Shown: positions 1-8,997, numbered from the stretch's first letter. The stretch is 64,000 nt of DNA from Streptomyces sp. NBC_01244 (GCF_035987325.1 NZ_CP108488.1:3162001-3226000), one strand, 5' to 3'. The notes: generated by a model not told the origin, from the letters alone. Numbers and translations: made by a program.

Positions 1-17
1 ACTGGCTACGAGAACGG

Positions 18-2678
18 TCACTTGGTGGCCACAGCCTTTCCGTCGGCGCCCGTGGCGCCGCGCGTGAATCGGGGATGGATGAGTCCTACGCAGCTGTACG
101 GCAGGCCGTCGACCTCTTCCACCGGCACCCCCCGCTGCTCCGCGAGGAGTCGTACGTGGTCCAGGTCGGCCCCGGCGCCGCGCTGCGCGAGGATCTTCCA
201 CGGCACCCGGCGCAGCAGCACCCGCGTGGTCTCGCCGACGCCGGGCTTCACCAGGTTCACGTCGTGGATGCCGTACTCCTCGCTGATCCGCTCCACCGCC
301 CGCCAGCCCACCCAGGTCGGCGTGCGGTCGGCGGCGAGGAGCTCCTTGACCTCGGCGTCCACGGCCTCGGCGACCTCCTCGAAGTGCGCGCAGACGGTGT
401 CGACGAACGCGACGGAGACATCGGCCCCGGCGAGCTCGCGGTAGAACTTCGCGCCGTGGAAATTGGCGGGCCCGACCAGGTCGGACCTGAGCACCGTACG
501 CGAGACCAGTCCGGAAACAGTGGAATTGAGACAGGCGGAGGGGATCAGGAAGTCCTCGCGCGTGCCGTAGGTCTCCACGCAGGAGCCGGGGTCGGCGAGG
601 ACCACGATCTCCGGGTTGAAGCCCTCGAACTCGCCCAGGGCCTCGCGCAGTTCGCGGGTGATCGCCCCCTTGCCGGTCCAGCCGTCGACGAAGACGACGT
701 CGGCCGGATCGTGGTGGGCGGCCAGCCAGCGCAGCGCGTTGGCGTCTATGCCGCGGCCGCGCACGATGGAAACGGCGTAGTGCGGCAGGTCCAGGCCGTG
801 CCGGGCCTGCGCCCAGCGCCGCATCAGCACGCCCACGGGGGTGCCGGCGCGGGCCAGGGAGACGAGGACCGGGGAGGGGGAGCGCTCGGCGAGGACCGTC
901 TCGGTGACGGTGCCGACGGCGCGGGCCATCCGGGCGGCGGAGGCGGTCAGCGCGCTCTGGTAGAGCTGCTGGTACTCCGGGGACGGCTGGAACTCCACCG
1001 GCAGCGATTCCGCGTAGTGCGCGCCGCCCGCCTGGATGGCTTCCTCGCGCTCCTCCGTCGGGGCTTCCAACTCAACGTCGGAGAGGTCCTGGAGCAGCCA
1101 GCCGACGTCCTCGGCGGCGTAGGAGGAGAAGGCGGGCCCGCGCAGTGGTTCGCCCAGTGCTGCGCGCAGCGCTTCGCGCGGGGGCTCGGTCATGATCGGC
1201 TCCTGCCGGTCGGGTACGTACGAAGGTATGACCGCCAGCACGACCCGGCCGGTGTGGGGCGCGAGGGCCGCGAGCAGGCCGGTGCGGAGCCCGGCGGTGT
1301 CTCCGGCCGAGTCCACGACGGCGACCACGGCGTCGAAGCCGGCGCCGGCCGTGCTCGCGACGTTGTAGGCGTACCGGTCTCCGGGGCCGTCGGCCGGGTC
1401 GTCGTGGGCGGGGAAGACGAGCCGCGTGCGGATCGCGTAGCCGGGGTCGTCCACGGCGAGCACCGGCGAGCGGGTGGTGGTGGAGAAGCGCACCTCGACC
1501 GGCGCTGCGGCGGTGCCGGACGCCTCCAGGGCTTGCGCGAGGCGCAGCGGGGCGTACATCAGCTCCTCGTTGCCGAGTACGAGGACCCGTGCGGGGCCGT
1601 CGCCCAGCGCGGCCTCGAGCCGGTCCGCCATGGCGGGCAGCGCCGCGTCCAGTGCTGCGCGGTGCGCGGGGGTGAAGCCGTGGCGTCCGCCGTCGGGTAT
1701 CCCGGCCGGCCAGCCCAGTTCCACGTGGATGATCGGGTGCGGGTCGTCTGCCGGGGCGCCGCCCCGGACCCCGCTGCTCAAACGCCGCAGGGGCTGATTT
1801 TGCCCAGCCCCCGGCTGCGATGCGCCGACGGGAGCGGGTCCAGCGCCCGCAGCGGCCGGGGCACCGCCCGTGGCGGGGGGTGCAGTCCCGGCAGCCGCGG
1901 TCGCCAAGGCCGCCTCGGCCTCGTACTGCTCCACCAGGGCTTGCCCCTTCTCCAGCACGCCCTCCGGGAGGGAGACCGTGCCCGAGGCCAGGGCTATGAG
2001 GTCCACGCGGGCGCCCAGCTCGGCGGCGAAGGCCGTCAGGCGGTCGCGGTCGGCCGGGGAGCGCATGTCGACCAGGGCGACGACCACGTAGTGGCCGCGC
2101 GGGTGGCGGGCGTGGAGGTCGGCGATGGTGTTCAGCACGGTGTTGCCGGTGGAGAACTCGTCGTCGACGAGGACCAGCGGGCCCGGGCCCGCCAGCAGCT
2201 TCGGGTCCTCGGGCAGCAGCAGGTGCGAGGTGGCGTGGGAATGGGCCTCCTCGAAGCCTCCCGCGGCCTCCACGCCGGGCACGGGACGGCGGGTGGAGTG
2301 CAGGTACGGGGCGCTGCCCAGGCCGTCGGCCACGCAGTGGCCCAGCCCGGTCGCGGTCTCCGCGTACCCCAGGACCACGGCCGAGGCGGCCTCCGCCTCG
2401 CCCAGCAGCTCCCGGACCCGCTCGCCGAGCCCGTACCCGGCGGCGTAGACGGCCGCCGGGGACTGCGGGACGTGCTTGCCCAGCACCTGCGACACGAGCA
2501 GGTGGGCCCGCTTGGGGTTGCGCCGCAGGGCCAGCCCGAGGAGCTCTTCGAGCGCCGGACCGCCGGTCCCGGTACCCGGCCCGTCCTCCAGGCTCACGCC
2601 CAGCCGGTCCGCGACCCACGTTCCCGACCACACCGCTTCGATCTTCTTGCCCTTCCTCGCAGTCAACGGCCCGCTCAC
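18..2678 (-). CDS. PRTase-TRSP-StiP fusion protein of a ter stress locus
   Basis: The 886-aa product has three parts. Residues 1-260 form a phosphoribosyltransferase-like domain with a PRPP-loop motif VLVDDEFSTGNT near residues 169-180. Residues about 315-485 look like the TRSP domain (YAYNVASTAGAGFDAVV). From Met496 to the end it matches the StiP/PRTase_1 family. In the ter neighbourhoods described by comparative genomics these modules are proposed to make a nucleoside-like metabolite; the exact reaction is unknown. GTG at 2678 is chosen because it overlaps the TGA of the upstream HpcH-like gene (GTGA), implying translational coupling. Residues about 287-311 are encoded by a dispersed repeat. 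An internal ATG at 1193 has a good Shine-Dalgarno, so a separate 391-aa StiP product is also possible. Family assignment is firm; function is inferred. Confidence 0.85.
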   Translation of the reverse strand: MSGPLTARKGKKIEAVWSGTWVADRLGVSLEDGPGTGTGGPALEELLGLALRRNPKRAHLLVSQVLGKHVPQSPAAVYAAGYGLGERVRELLGEAEAASAVVLGYAETATGLGHCVADGLGSAPYLHSTRRPVPGVEAAGGFEEAHSHATSHLLLPEDPKLLAGPGPLVLVDDEFSTGNTVLNTIADLHARHPRGHYVVVALVDMRSPADRDRLTAFAAELGARVDLIALASGTVSLPEGVLEKGQALVEQYEAEAALATAAAGTAPPATGGAPAAAGAGPAPVGASQPGAGQNQPLRRLSSGVRGGAPADDPHPIIHVELGWPAGIPDGGRHGFTPAHRAALDAALPAMADRLEAALGDGPARVLVLGNEELMYAPLRLAQALEASGTAAAPVEVRFSTTTRSPVLAVDDPGYAIRTRLVFPAHDDPADGPGDRYAYNVASTAGAGFDAVVAVVDSAGDTAGLRTGLLAALAPHTGRVVLAVIPSYVPDRQEPIMTEPPREALRAALGEPLRGPAFSSYAAEDVGWLLQDLSDVELEAPTEEREEAIQAGGAHYAESLPVEFQPSPEYQQLYQSALTASAARMARAVGTVTETVLAERSPSPVLVSLARAGTPVGVLMRRWAQARHGLDLPHYAVSIVRGRGIDANALRWLAAHHDPADVVFVDGWTGKGAITRELREALGEFEGFNPEIVVLADPGSCVETYGTREDFLIPSACLNSTVSGLVSRTVLRSDLVGPANFHGAKFYRELAGADVSVAFVDTVCAHFEEVAEAVDAEVKELLAADRTPTWVGWRAVERISEEYGIHDVNLVKPGVGETTRVLLRRVPWKILAQRGAGADLDHVRLLAEQRGVPVEEVDGLPYSCVGLIHPRFTRGATGADGKAVATK
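1751..1815. repeat. Dispersed Streptomyces palindromic repeat (copy 1), inside a coding region
   Basis: Shares GCCCCGGACCCCGCTGCTCA and AACGCCGCAGGGGCTG with copies 2 and 3. It lies in frame inside the PRTase-TRSP-StiP gene and encodes residues about 287-311 (SQPGAGQNQPLRRLSSGVRG region). Confidence 0.7.
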
Positions 2679-3841
2679 ACCTGGAGCCCGGCCGTGAGGA
2701 GATCGACGAAGCCGACCTCCTCCTTCGCCACACCGAAGACCTCGGCGCGCAGCATCGTGCGCTCCGCCCAGGCCCGGTGGGGCTTCACCTCGTTCATCTT
2801 GTTCGTGTAGGCGGAACGCATCACTCCGCCGCCTCCGCTCTCGGGGCGCAGGATGTCTTGAGCATCGCTGAACTCCTCGTGCGACACCACCGAGAGCGCG
2901 TGGACCGGGGTGACGTGGGCGGGGTGGATACAGGTCTTGCCCAGCAGCCCGTTGGCCCGGTCGAGCTCGATCTCGCGCAGCAGCCCGTCCAGGTCGTGCT
3001 CGATCAGCGCGGTGCGCAGCTCCTCGACGCCCTCTTCCAGGAAGGGGCTGCGGCGCAGCTGCGGCTTGAAGAGGCGCTGCTGGCTGCGGAAGTACTCCCA
3101 CACGGGCCCGGTGACGGTGAAGCCGGTGCCGTCGGCGCGGCTGAGCACGTTGACCACGTCGGCGATCACCCCGGCGACGATCTGGACGTCGTAGGCGGTC
3201 ATGTCGGGGGTGCGCCGCAGCCCGTAGGCGGAGCAGAAGTCGGTCACTCCGAGGCGCAGCGCCAGGACCCGCTCGCGGTACTTGTTGACCGTGCGGGAGA
3301 TCCCGGCGAGGGCCTCGACCCGGGTCTCCAGGTGGAGCAGCTCGGGGGTCTCCAGGACGGGCATCGCGTACAGCCGGGGCTGTCCGCTCTCGGCCTCCGC
3401 CTGGGCCACGGCGTCGAGGAAGGCGACGCCCCGGCTCTCGCTGAATTTGGGGAGTACGAATCCGGCCAGCCGCGCCGCCGAGCCGCCGAGCCGGTGCACG
3501 AGGTCGGGGATCTGCTCGGGCTCCCGGACGCGGATGAAGAGCAGCGGGAGCTCCGCCGGGTCCTCGTGGAGGGCGGCGAACTGCCGGACGAGGTTCTCCT
3601 CGCCGCCGGCGACGTCCGCGTCGCTGATGGAATCCTCCAGGCAGAGGACCATGGAGACGACTCCGAGGCCGGCCTGCTTGCGGATGTCACGGGCGAGCTG
3701 GGGCCGGGTGGCCGGGCTGTAGAGCGTGGCCCCCAGAGCGGCCGCGAGCGTGGCGGAGGGGGAGGCGGCGGTGAACTCTGCCGGCTCCTGGTGGAAGAGG
3801 TCCTTGCGGACGGTGGGCGAAATATGCCCGAAGTGACGCAT
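2675..3841 (-). CDS. HpcH/HpaI aldolase / citrate lyase beta-like protein of the ter locus
   Basis: A 388-aa TIM-barrel lyase of the CitE-like family. Visible features are LVLCLEDSISDADV-type acidic residues in the first third and a CIHPAHV segment typical of CitE-like enzymes near the C-terminus. It probably cleaves or forms a C-C bond in the ter-linked small-molecule pathway; the substrate is unknown. ATG at 3841 follows GGGGGAA with a 4-nt gap. Its stop overlaps the start of the PRTase-TRSP-StiP gene by 4 nt, so the two are co-translated. A promoter-like pair lies about 45-70 nt upstream. A housekeeping citrate lyase is unlikely given the ter context. Confidence 0.85.
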   Translation of the reverse strand: MRHFGHISPTVRKDLFHQEPAEFTAASPSATLAAALGATLYSPATRPQLARDIRKQAGLGVVSMVLCLEDSISDADVAGGEENLVRQFAALHEDPAELPLLFIRVREPEQIPDLVHRLGGSAARLAGFVLPKFSESRGVAFLDAVAQAEAESGQPRLYAMPVLETPELLHLETRVEALAGISRTVNKYRERVLALRLGVTDFCSAYGLRRTPDMTAYDVQIVAGVIADVVNVLSRADGTGFTVTGPVWEYFRSQQRLFKPQLRRSPFLEEGVEELRTALIEHDLDGLLREIELDRANGLLGKTCIHPAHVTPVHALSVVSHEEFSDAQDILRPESGGGGVMRSAYTNKMNEVKPHRAWAERTMLRAEVFGVAKEEVGFVDLLTAGLQV

Positions 3842-3884
3842 GTGCTTCCCCCGTACAGGCTCGGCGGCCGATCTGGCATGGCCG

Positions 3885-3911
3885 GTAATAGTACGTACGA
3901 ACGTGAGTCAA
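3885..3911 (-). promoter_or_regulatory. Candidate promoter of the HpcH-like/PRTase unit
   Basis: On the minus strand TTGACT (3911-3906) is followed 15 nt later by TATTAC (3890-3885), with overlapping CGTACG palindromes between them. It is the only A/T-rich patch upstream of the gene at 3841. The spacing is short for a classical sigma-70-type promoter. Confidence 0.35.
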
Positions 3912-4025
3912 GAGTTCCTCAAGCACATGAAATCCAGGTAACCCTCTTGCACCATGCCCAGGTCTCGCCATCCGGACAAGGTCTACGGGGGGCCGCATTG
4001 TCCCGGTCCCGCCCGGGAGGGCAGG

Positions 4026-4793
4026 ATGACCGCCATGACGCACGCGATGCAGAAGGGCTCCAACATCCCCGTGGCCGCTTTGGCGGTCCGCGCGGTGCTG
4101 CGCTGGACCGGGGGGCCCGACGTGCCCGACGTGGACGCCTCCGCGCTGCTCGTGGGGGCGGACGGGCGCGTGCGCTCGGACGAGGACTTCGTCTTCTACA
4201 ACCAGCCCCGGCACCCCTCCGGGGCCGTCTGGCGGCTCGGGAAGAAGCAGCTCGGCGACGGGATCACCGACGCCGTCCAGGCGGACCTGAGGGCCGTCAC
4301 CCCGGCGGTGGACCGGATCCTCGTCGTCGCCTCCGCCGAGGACGTCCCCTTCGAGCGGGTCCACGACCTGCGGATCCTGCTCTACGACGCCACCGCGACC
4401 GGCGGCTCCGAACCGCTGGCCTACTTCGACGTGCGGCCGGAGACGGGCGCCGAGACGGCGCTGATCTGCGGCGAGCTGTACCGGCGGGCCGACGCCTGGA
4501 AGTTCCGCGCGCTCGGCGAGGGCTACTCCAACGGGCTCGTCGGCCTGGCCACCGACCACGGGATCTCCGTGGACGAGAACGCCCCCGAGGCCCAGGAGCA
4601 CGGGCCGGGGCAGGCACAGGGGCAGGACCCGTCGGCCTCCCCCGCGACTCCGGCGCCGCCCACCCAGGCACCGCCGGTCTCCCAGCCCGCCTACGGCTAC
4701 CCGCAGCCGGTATCGCAGGCCCCGGTGCCGGCTCCGGCCCCGGACGGGGCCTTCCGGCTGCCGGCGCAGGGCCCGCAGTTCATCCGTCGGTGA
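4026..4793 (+). CDS. TerD-family protein with proline-rich C-terminal tail
   Basis: A 255-aa protein with a TerD domain over residues 1-180. It carries [11 protein letters not shown], then DEDFVFYNQ, and a closing [18 protein letters not shown], the usual TerD hallmarks linked to Ca2+ binding and stress or tellurite resistance. The tail (about 75 aa) is rich in Pro, Ala and Gln and looks disordered; it may be a partner-binding arm. The start at 4026 is chosen over ATG 3954 because GGGAGG lies 5 nt upstream. It is divergent from the HpcH-like gene and convergent with the TerA-like gene. Confidence 0.85.
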   Translation: MTAMTHAMQKGSNIPVAALAVRAVLRWTGGPDVPDVDASALLVGADGRVRSDEDFVFYNQPRHPSGAVWRLGKKQLGDGITDAVQADLRAVTPAVDRILVVASAEDVPFERVHDLRILLYDATATGGSEPLAYFDVRPETGAETALICGELYRRADAWKFRALGEGYSNGLVGLATDHGISVDENAPEAQEHGPGQAQGQDPSASPATPAPPTQAPPVSQPAYGYPQPVSQAPVPAPAPDGAFRLPAQGPQFIRR

Positions 4794-4798
4794 GCGGC

Positions 4799-4820
4799 GG
4801 CCGGGCCGACCGGCCCGGCC
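4799..4820. terminator. Bidirectional hairpin between the TerD-tail gene and the TerA-like gene
   Basis: A 9-bp perfect stem GGCCGGGCC / GGCCCGGCC with a 4-nt loop sits between convergent stops at 4793 and 4828. There is no U-tract, as is common for Streptomyces terminators. Confidence 0.5.
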
Positions 4821-4827
4821 GGCTCGG

Positions 4828-5568
4828 TCAGGTCTTCGTCTTGTAGCCGCGGCCCCACTGGAGGCCCCACCCGTACAGCCGGTCCAGCTCGGCCTGGAAC
4901 CCGTAGACGAAGGTGACCTCGCGCCGCACGATCAGCTCCCCCTTGACGTTCTCCAGGGAGACGACCGCGCAGGAGCGGGCGTGCGGGTGGCGCTCTTCCA
5001 GCGGGATCTCGATCCGCGGCCCGGTGATCGGGTAGAGCGTGACCAGGGCGTGCGTCCGGTCGAAGGCCGGGGTCTGGTCGTAGATGTACACGAAGACCAG
5101 CAGCCGCTTGATCTCCTCGGCGTGGTCGAGATTGACGAAGATCGTCTCGCCGGAGGGCGCCCCGAACCGGTCGTCCCCGCTGAGCTTCACGTACGGCGGA
5201 CTGTTGATGTCCCCGTGCAGGTTCCCCAGTGGCTGGACGACGCCCCGGGTGCCGTCGGTCAGCTCGTAGAGACAGCCGATGTCGAGGTCGACATTGACCA
5301 TGCCCTGGGTGTGCGCCTGCACCATGTCGGGCTTGAACAGTTTGAACGGATGCCGGAAGAGCTGACCGCTCTGGCCGGTACTGCGGCCGCCTATGTCCGA
5401 GGTCCGCATCCGCCAGGAGAGGTTCACGCGCAGATTGCCGTGCACCGCCCCCTGTTTGGTGAGCGATACCGTCGGATGGCGTTTGGTCAGCTCGATCGCG
5501 TTCGACGAGGCACTGCCCGACTGGAACTGCGTGCCGCGGCTGCCCCTGATGCCGTCGAAGAATCCCAT
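4828..5568 (-). CDS. TerA-like tellurium resistance / stress protein
   Basis: A 246-aa protein related to TerA and the TerD superfamily. Recognisable segments are GNLRVNLSWR, DLDIGCLYELTDG, VQPLGN, PPYVKLSGDDR and the C-terminal LDRLYGWGLQWGRGYK. Such proteins act with TerD and TerC-type membrane proteins in envelope or metal stress; the biochemical role is unresolved. ATG at 5568 (MGFFDGIRG) is preferred to an upstream GTG/ATG because a G-rich Shine-Dalgarno (AGGGGGG) lies 7 nt before it and the family alignment begins there. Confidence 0.8.
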   Translation of the reverse strand: MGFFDGIRGSRGTQFQSGSASSNAIELTKRHPTVSLTKQGAVHGNLRVNLSWRMRTSDIGGRSTGQSGQLFRHPFKLFKPDMVQAHTQGMVNVDLDIGCLYELTDGTRGVVQPLGNLHGDINSPPYVKLSGDDRFGAPSGETIFVNLDHAEEIKRLLVFVYIYDQTPAFDRTHALVTLYPITGPRIEIPLEERHPHARSCAVVSLENVKGELIVRREVTFVYGFQAELDRLYGWGLQWGRGYKTKT

Positions 5569-5655
5569 CCCCACAACCCCCCTGCTCCCATGGCGCCCTC
5601 GGCGCCCTCGGTCCCCCGGCGGCACGCCGGCACGGCGACGTCCCGACATGCGGAC

Positions 5656-5695
5656 GGGGCGGTCCGACAGGTCCGTGGACCCGCCGGACCGCCCC
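5656..5695 (-). terminator. Hairpin downstream of the DUF475 gene
   Basis: A 10-bp perfect stem GGGGCGGTCC / GGACCGCCCC encloses a smaller GGTCC-GT-GGACC hairpin, about 30 nt past the stop of the minus-strand gene ending at 5726. Confidence 0.6.
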
Positions 5696-5725
5696 GCACT
5701 TGAGCGTTCCGCATTACCGACGCGA

Positions 5726-6847
5726 TCATGCCTCGGCGGTGGAACCCTCCAGTTCCAGGCGCTTGTTGCGGCGCACCGAGGACCAGAAGGACCACCCGAT
5801 CAGCACGACGCCGACGAGGCCGGTGATGACCTCGTTGATCTCGTACTGGATGGTGACGAGCAGGATGACGGCGAGCGCGCCGATGGCGTAGTGCGCGCCG
5901 TGCTCCAGGTAGACGTAGTCGTCGAGGGTGCCCTGGCGGACCAGGTAGACCGTCAGCGACCGGACGTACATGGCACCGATACCGAGGCCGAGGGCCATGA
6001 TCACGATGTCACTGGTGATGGCGAAGGCGCCGATGACCCCGTCGAAGGAGAAGGAGGCGTCGAGGACTTCGAGGTAGAGGAACATGAAGAACGCGGCCTT
6101 GCCGGCCATGGCGATGGCAGAGACGGGCTTGCCGCTCTTCTTCGCCTCTTCTTCGACCTCGTGTTCGTGCTCCTCTTCCTCCTCCAGCTTGTTCTCGAAG
6201 TAGCCGGAGAGGCCGCCGACGATCATGTAGGTGATCAGACCGAGAACGCCGGAGATCAGGACCGTCTGCGCCTTGTCCACATGAGTGCCGCCGTGCTGGT
6301 GGGCGTTGACGGCGAAGGTCATCGAGGTGACGACCAGGACGATCAGCGCGATGCACGCCGACAGCATGTCGATCTTGCCGAGCTTGGCGAGCGGGCGTTC
6401 CAGCCAGGCGAGCCACTTGATGTCGCGGTCCTCGAAAATGAAGTCGAGGAAGATCATCAGCAGGAACATCCCGCCGAAGGCGGCGATGGACGGGTGGGCG
6501 TCCGTCACGAGCTGCTTGTACATGTCCTGGTCGCGCACCGCGAGTTCGACGGCCTCGATCGGCCCGATCTTGGCGCTGATCGCGACGATCACGATCGGGA
6601 AGACCAGGCGCATGCCGAACACGGCGATGAGAACACCGATGGTGAGGAAGATCTTCTGCCAGAAGGCATTCATCTTCTTCAGGATTCCGGCGTTGACCAC
6701 CGCATTGTCGAAGGACAGCGAGATCTCCAGGATGGACAGGATCGCAACGATCCCGAAGGCCTCCCACCCCCCGTAGAGCACCGCTGCGACCAGTCCGAGC
6801 GCAGTGACTGCGAACGACCAGCCGAAGGTTTTCAGAACCACTGGCAT
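5726..6847 (-). CDS. DUF475 / TerC-like integral membrane protein
   Basis: A 373-aa polytopic membrane protein of the DUF475 family, related to TerC. About nine hydrophobic segments are visible. The acidic intramembrane motifs SFDNAVVNAG and LEVLDASFSFDGVIGAF are conserved TerC-type features that may coordinate a metal ion. A charged cytoplasmic loop in the middle (ENKLEEEEEHEHEVEEE) could bind divalent cations. TerC-type proteins form membrane complexes with TerD proteins, consistent with the adjacent terD paralogues. Metal (possibly Mn2+) efflux has been shown for other TerC proteins; for this one it is inferred. Confidence 0.88.
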   Translation of the reverse strand: MPVVLKTFGWSFAVTALGLVAAVLYGGWEAFGIVAILSILEISLSFDNAVVNAGILKKMNAFWQKIFLTIGVLIAVFGMRLVFPIVIVAISAKIGPIEAVELAVRDQDMYKQLVTDAHPSIAAFGGMFLLMIFLDFIFEDRDIKWLAWLERPLAKLGKIDMLSACIALIVLVVTSMTFAVNAHQHGGTHVDKAQTVLISGVLGLITYMIVGGLSGYFENKLEEEEEHEHEVEEEAKKSGKPVSAIAMAGKAAFFMFLYLEVLDASFSFDGVIGAFAITSDIVIMALGLGIGAMYVRSLTVYLVRQGTLDDYVYLEHGAHYAIGALAVILLVTIQYEINEVITGLVGVVLIGWSFWSSVRRNKRLELEGSTAEA

Positions 6848-6866
6848 CCCATCGTGTTGTACGGCT

Positions 6867-7442
6867 TTACGAAACGTTGACCCCGAAGTCTAGAGCGATG
6901 CCGCGGAGCCCCGACGCGTACCCCTGCCCCACCGCGCGGAACTTCCATTCGCCCCCGTACCGGTAGACCTCACCGAAGATCATCGCGGTCTCGCTGGAGG
7001 CGTCCTCGGAGAGGTCGTAGCGGGCCAGTTCCTGGCCGTCCGCCTCGTTCACCACACGAATGAAGGCGTTGCTGACCTGGCCGAAGCTCTGCCGGCGGGC
7101 CTCGGCCTCGTGGATCGAGACGGGAAAGACGATCTTGTCCACGCCGGCCGGAACCTTGGTGAGATCGATGATGAGCGACTCGTCGTCGCCTTCACCCTCG
7201 CCGGTGAGATTGTCCCCCGTGTGTTCGACGGAGCCCTCGGGGCTCTTCAGGTTGTTGTAGAAGACGAAGTACTCGTCCCCGAGCACCCGGCCGTTGCTGC
7301 ACAGCAGTGCGCTGGCGTCGAGGTCGAAGTCGGCGCCCGTGGTCGAGCGCGCGTCCCATCCGAGGCCGACCAGAACCCGGGTGAGGTTCGGTGCGGCTTT
7401 GGAGAGGGAGACATTGCCCCCCTTGGCGAGTGTGACGCCCAT
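6867..7442 (-). CDS. TerD-family stress protein (paralogue 1)
   Basis: A 191-aa single-domain TerD protein. It has the conserved [19 protein letters not shown] segment (a Ca2+-binding acidic cluster), the [22 protein letters not shown] block and [25 protein letters not shown] at the end. ATG at 7442 has GGGGAGGA 7 nt upstream. It ends 19 nt before the start of the DUF475 gene, so the two may form one unit. It is clearly a duplicate of the next TerD gene. Confidence 0.92.
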   Translation of the reverse strand: MGVTLAKGGNVSLSKAAPNLTRVLVGLGWDARSTTGADFDLDASALLCSNGRVLGDEYFVFYNNLKSPEGSVEHTGDNLTGEGEGDDESLIIDLTKVPAGVDKIVFPVSIHEAEARRQSFGQVSNAFIRVVNEADGQELARYDLSEDASSETAMIFGEVYRYGGEWKFRAVGQGYASGLRGIALDFGVNVS

Positions 7443-7551
7443 GTTGTAGTCCTCCCCGGACGACGGTGGCGATGTGACGGTACGGCGGTGGGCCGTACGG
7501 CGGTCCGGCCGTAATGCGGTGTGGCCGTGCGGCGGTGTGGCCGTAAAGCCG

Positions 7552-7587
7552 GTCCGGCGCCGTACACACGAGTGCACGGCGCCGGAC
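7552..7587 (-). terminator. Strong hairpin between the two terD paralogues
   Basis: A 12-bp perfect stem (GTCCGGCGCCGT / ACGGCGCCGGAC) with an inner CAC/GTG extension, about 30 nt past the stop at 7618. It suggests that the two paralogues are not simply co-transcribed. Confidence 0.65.
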
Positions 7588-7617
7588 GGATGGGACGACT
7601 GCTCTGGTGGAGCAGGC

Positions 7618-8193
7618 TCAGACGTTGACGCCGAAGTCCTGCGCGATGCCGCGCAGGCCCGAGGCGTAGCCCTGGCCGATGGCGCGGAACTTCCACTCCG
7701 CACCGTTGCGGTAGAGCTCGCCGAAGACCATGGCGGTCTCCGTCGAGGCGTCCTCCGACAGGTCGTAGCGGGCGAGCTCGGTGTTGTCGGCCTGGTTCAC
7801 GACGCGGATGTACGCGTTGCGGACCTGGCCGAAGCTCTGCTGGCGGCTCTCGGCCTCGTAGATCGAGACCGGGAAGACGATCTTGGCCACGTCGGCGGGC
7901 ACGCCGGCGAGGTTGACCTTGATCGCCTCGTCGTCGCCCTCGCCCTCACCGGTGGTGTTGTCACCGGTGTGCTCGACCGAGCCGTCGGGGCTCTTCAGGT
8001 TGTTGAAGAAGACGAAGTTCGCGTCGCCGGTGACCTTGCCCTGGTCGTTGGCCAGGATCGCGCTGGCGTCGAGGTCGAAGTCGACGCCGGTGGTGGTGCG
8101 AGCGTCCCAGCCCAGACCGACGATGACCGCGGTCAGGTTCGGCGCGGCCTTGGACAGCGAGACGTTGCCGCCCTTGCTGAGGCTGACTCCCAC
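7618..8193 (-). CDS. TerD-family stress protein (paralogue 2)
   Basis: A 191-aa TerD protein very similar to its neighbour, with [40 protein letters not shown] and [28 protein letters not shown] at 8193 is preceded by TGGAGGACCC, an excellent Shine-Dalgarno. TerD proteins bind calcium and are implicated in stress tolerance and, in Streptomyces, in development. In Streptomyces genomes this gene usually sits next to the peroxiredoxin/DUF3052/aceE cluster, as here. Confidence 0.93.
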   Translation of the reverse strand: MGVSLSKGGNVSLSKAAPNLTAVIVGLGWDARTTTGVDFDLDASAILANDQGKVTGDANFVFFNNLKSPDGSVEHTGDNTTGEGEGDDEAIKVNLAGVPADVAKIVFPVSIYEAESRQQSFGQVRNAYIRVVNQADNTELARYDLSEDASTETAMVFGELYRNGAEWKFRAIGQGYASGLRGIAQDFGVNV

Positions 8194-8351
8194 GGGTCCT
8201 CCATAAGGTTTTGTGTGGGGCAGGGCCCCGTCGTGCTTGCTACCGGATCAACGTTTCGATCCTAGTGACGGGTTCCCGCCTGTACGGGATTATTCGAGGC
8301 GAACGGGCCCACGTGCCCGACGGCACGCGCCCATGAGCCTGCGCCACGGAC

Positions 8352-8810
8352 TCAGAGGCTGTCGAGAGCCTTGATGTACTCGTTCAGGTCACGCGCGTCG
8401 GGCAGCCCGTTGACGACGGTCCAGCGCACGATGCCGTCGCGGTCGATGACGAAGGTGCCGCGCACCGCGCAGCCCTTCTCCTCGTCGAAGACCCCGTAGG
8501 CGCGGGAGGCCTCCCCGTGCGGCCAGAAGTCCGACAGCAGCGGGTACTCCAGCCCCTCCTGCTCGGCGAAGACGCGCAGGGTCGGTACGGAGTCGTTGGA
8601 GACCGCGAGGAGCTGCACGTCGTCGTTCTGGAAGCGCGGGAGCTGGTCGCGCAGCTCGCAGAGCTCGCCGGTGCAGACACCGGTGAAGGCGAAGGGGTAG
8701 AAGAGCAGCACGACCGCCTTCTCCCCGCGGAAGTCGGAGAGCCGCACGACCCTGCCGTGGTTGTCCTTGAGCTCGAAGTCCGGGGCCTTGCTGCCGACCT
8801 CGATCGCCAT
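8352..8810 (-). CDS. AhpE/BCP-type peroxiredoxin
   Basis: A 152-aa thiol peroxidase with the thioredoxin-fold active-site motif FYPFAFTGVCTGELCELRD. The peroxidatic Cys is residue 46, followed by Cys51. It reduces hydroperoxides in the cytoplasm. The start at 8810 (MAIEVGSKAPDFEL) fits the family length and has GAAGGG about 9 nt upstream; an ATG at 8834 would add eight untypical residues and lacks proper spacing. It lies between terD and DUF3052. Confidence 0.9.
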   Translation of the reverse strand: MAIEVGSKAPDFELKDNHGRVVRLSDFRGEKAVVLLFYPFAFTGVCTGELCELRDQLPRFQNDDVQLLAVSNDSVPTLRVFAEQEGLEYPLLSDFWPHGEASRAYGVFDEEKGCAVRGTFVIDRDGIVRWTVVNGLPDARDLNEYIKALDSL

Positions 8811-8924
8811 CTGTCGCATCCCTTCGTCCCGCATCCCTGCGTTGGGCTGTTCGGGTGATCCCAGCTTATGGGTCCGCCGCTTGTGGGTCCGCCGCGCGTC
8901 CGGCCCCGGTCAGCCCGCCGCGAA

Positions 8925-8975
8925 ACGCACGCACCCCGCCCACCGGGAAGCTTCCGGCGAACGGGGTGCGTGTGT
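8925..8975 (-). terminator. Hairpin downstream of the DUF3052 gene
   Basis: A 14-bp stem (ACGCACGCACCCCG with CGGGGTGCGTGTGT, one G-U pair) with a nested GGAAGCTTCC palindrome in the loop, 22 nt beyond the stop at 8998. Confidence 0.65.
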
Positions 8976-8997
8976 CCGCATGGCTGCGGGGCGCGGC

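Noticed and set aside
75..2810. Long open frame (911 aa) antisense to the PRTase-TRSP-StiP gene
   Set aside because: High-G+C third-position shadow; the minus-strand gene has clear domains and coupled starts. Similar long antisense frames elsewhere (for example 10568-12442, 28954-31530, 41280-43991 and 59174-60523) were rejected for the same reason.
3954..4025. Upstream start of the TerD-tail gene at ATG 3954
   Set aside because: No Shine-Dalgarno and a non-TerD-like extra N-terminus; ATG 4026 has GGGAGG at good spacing.
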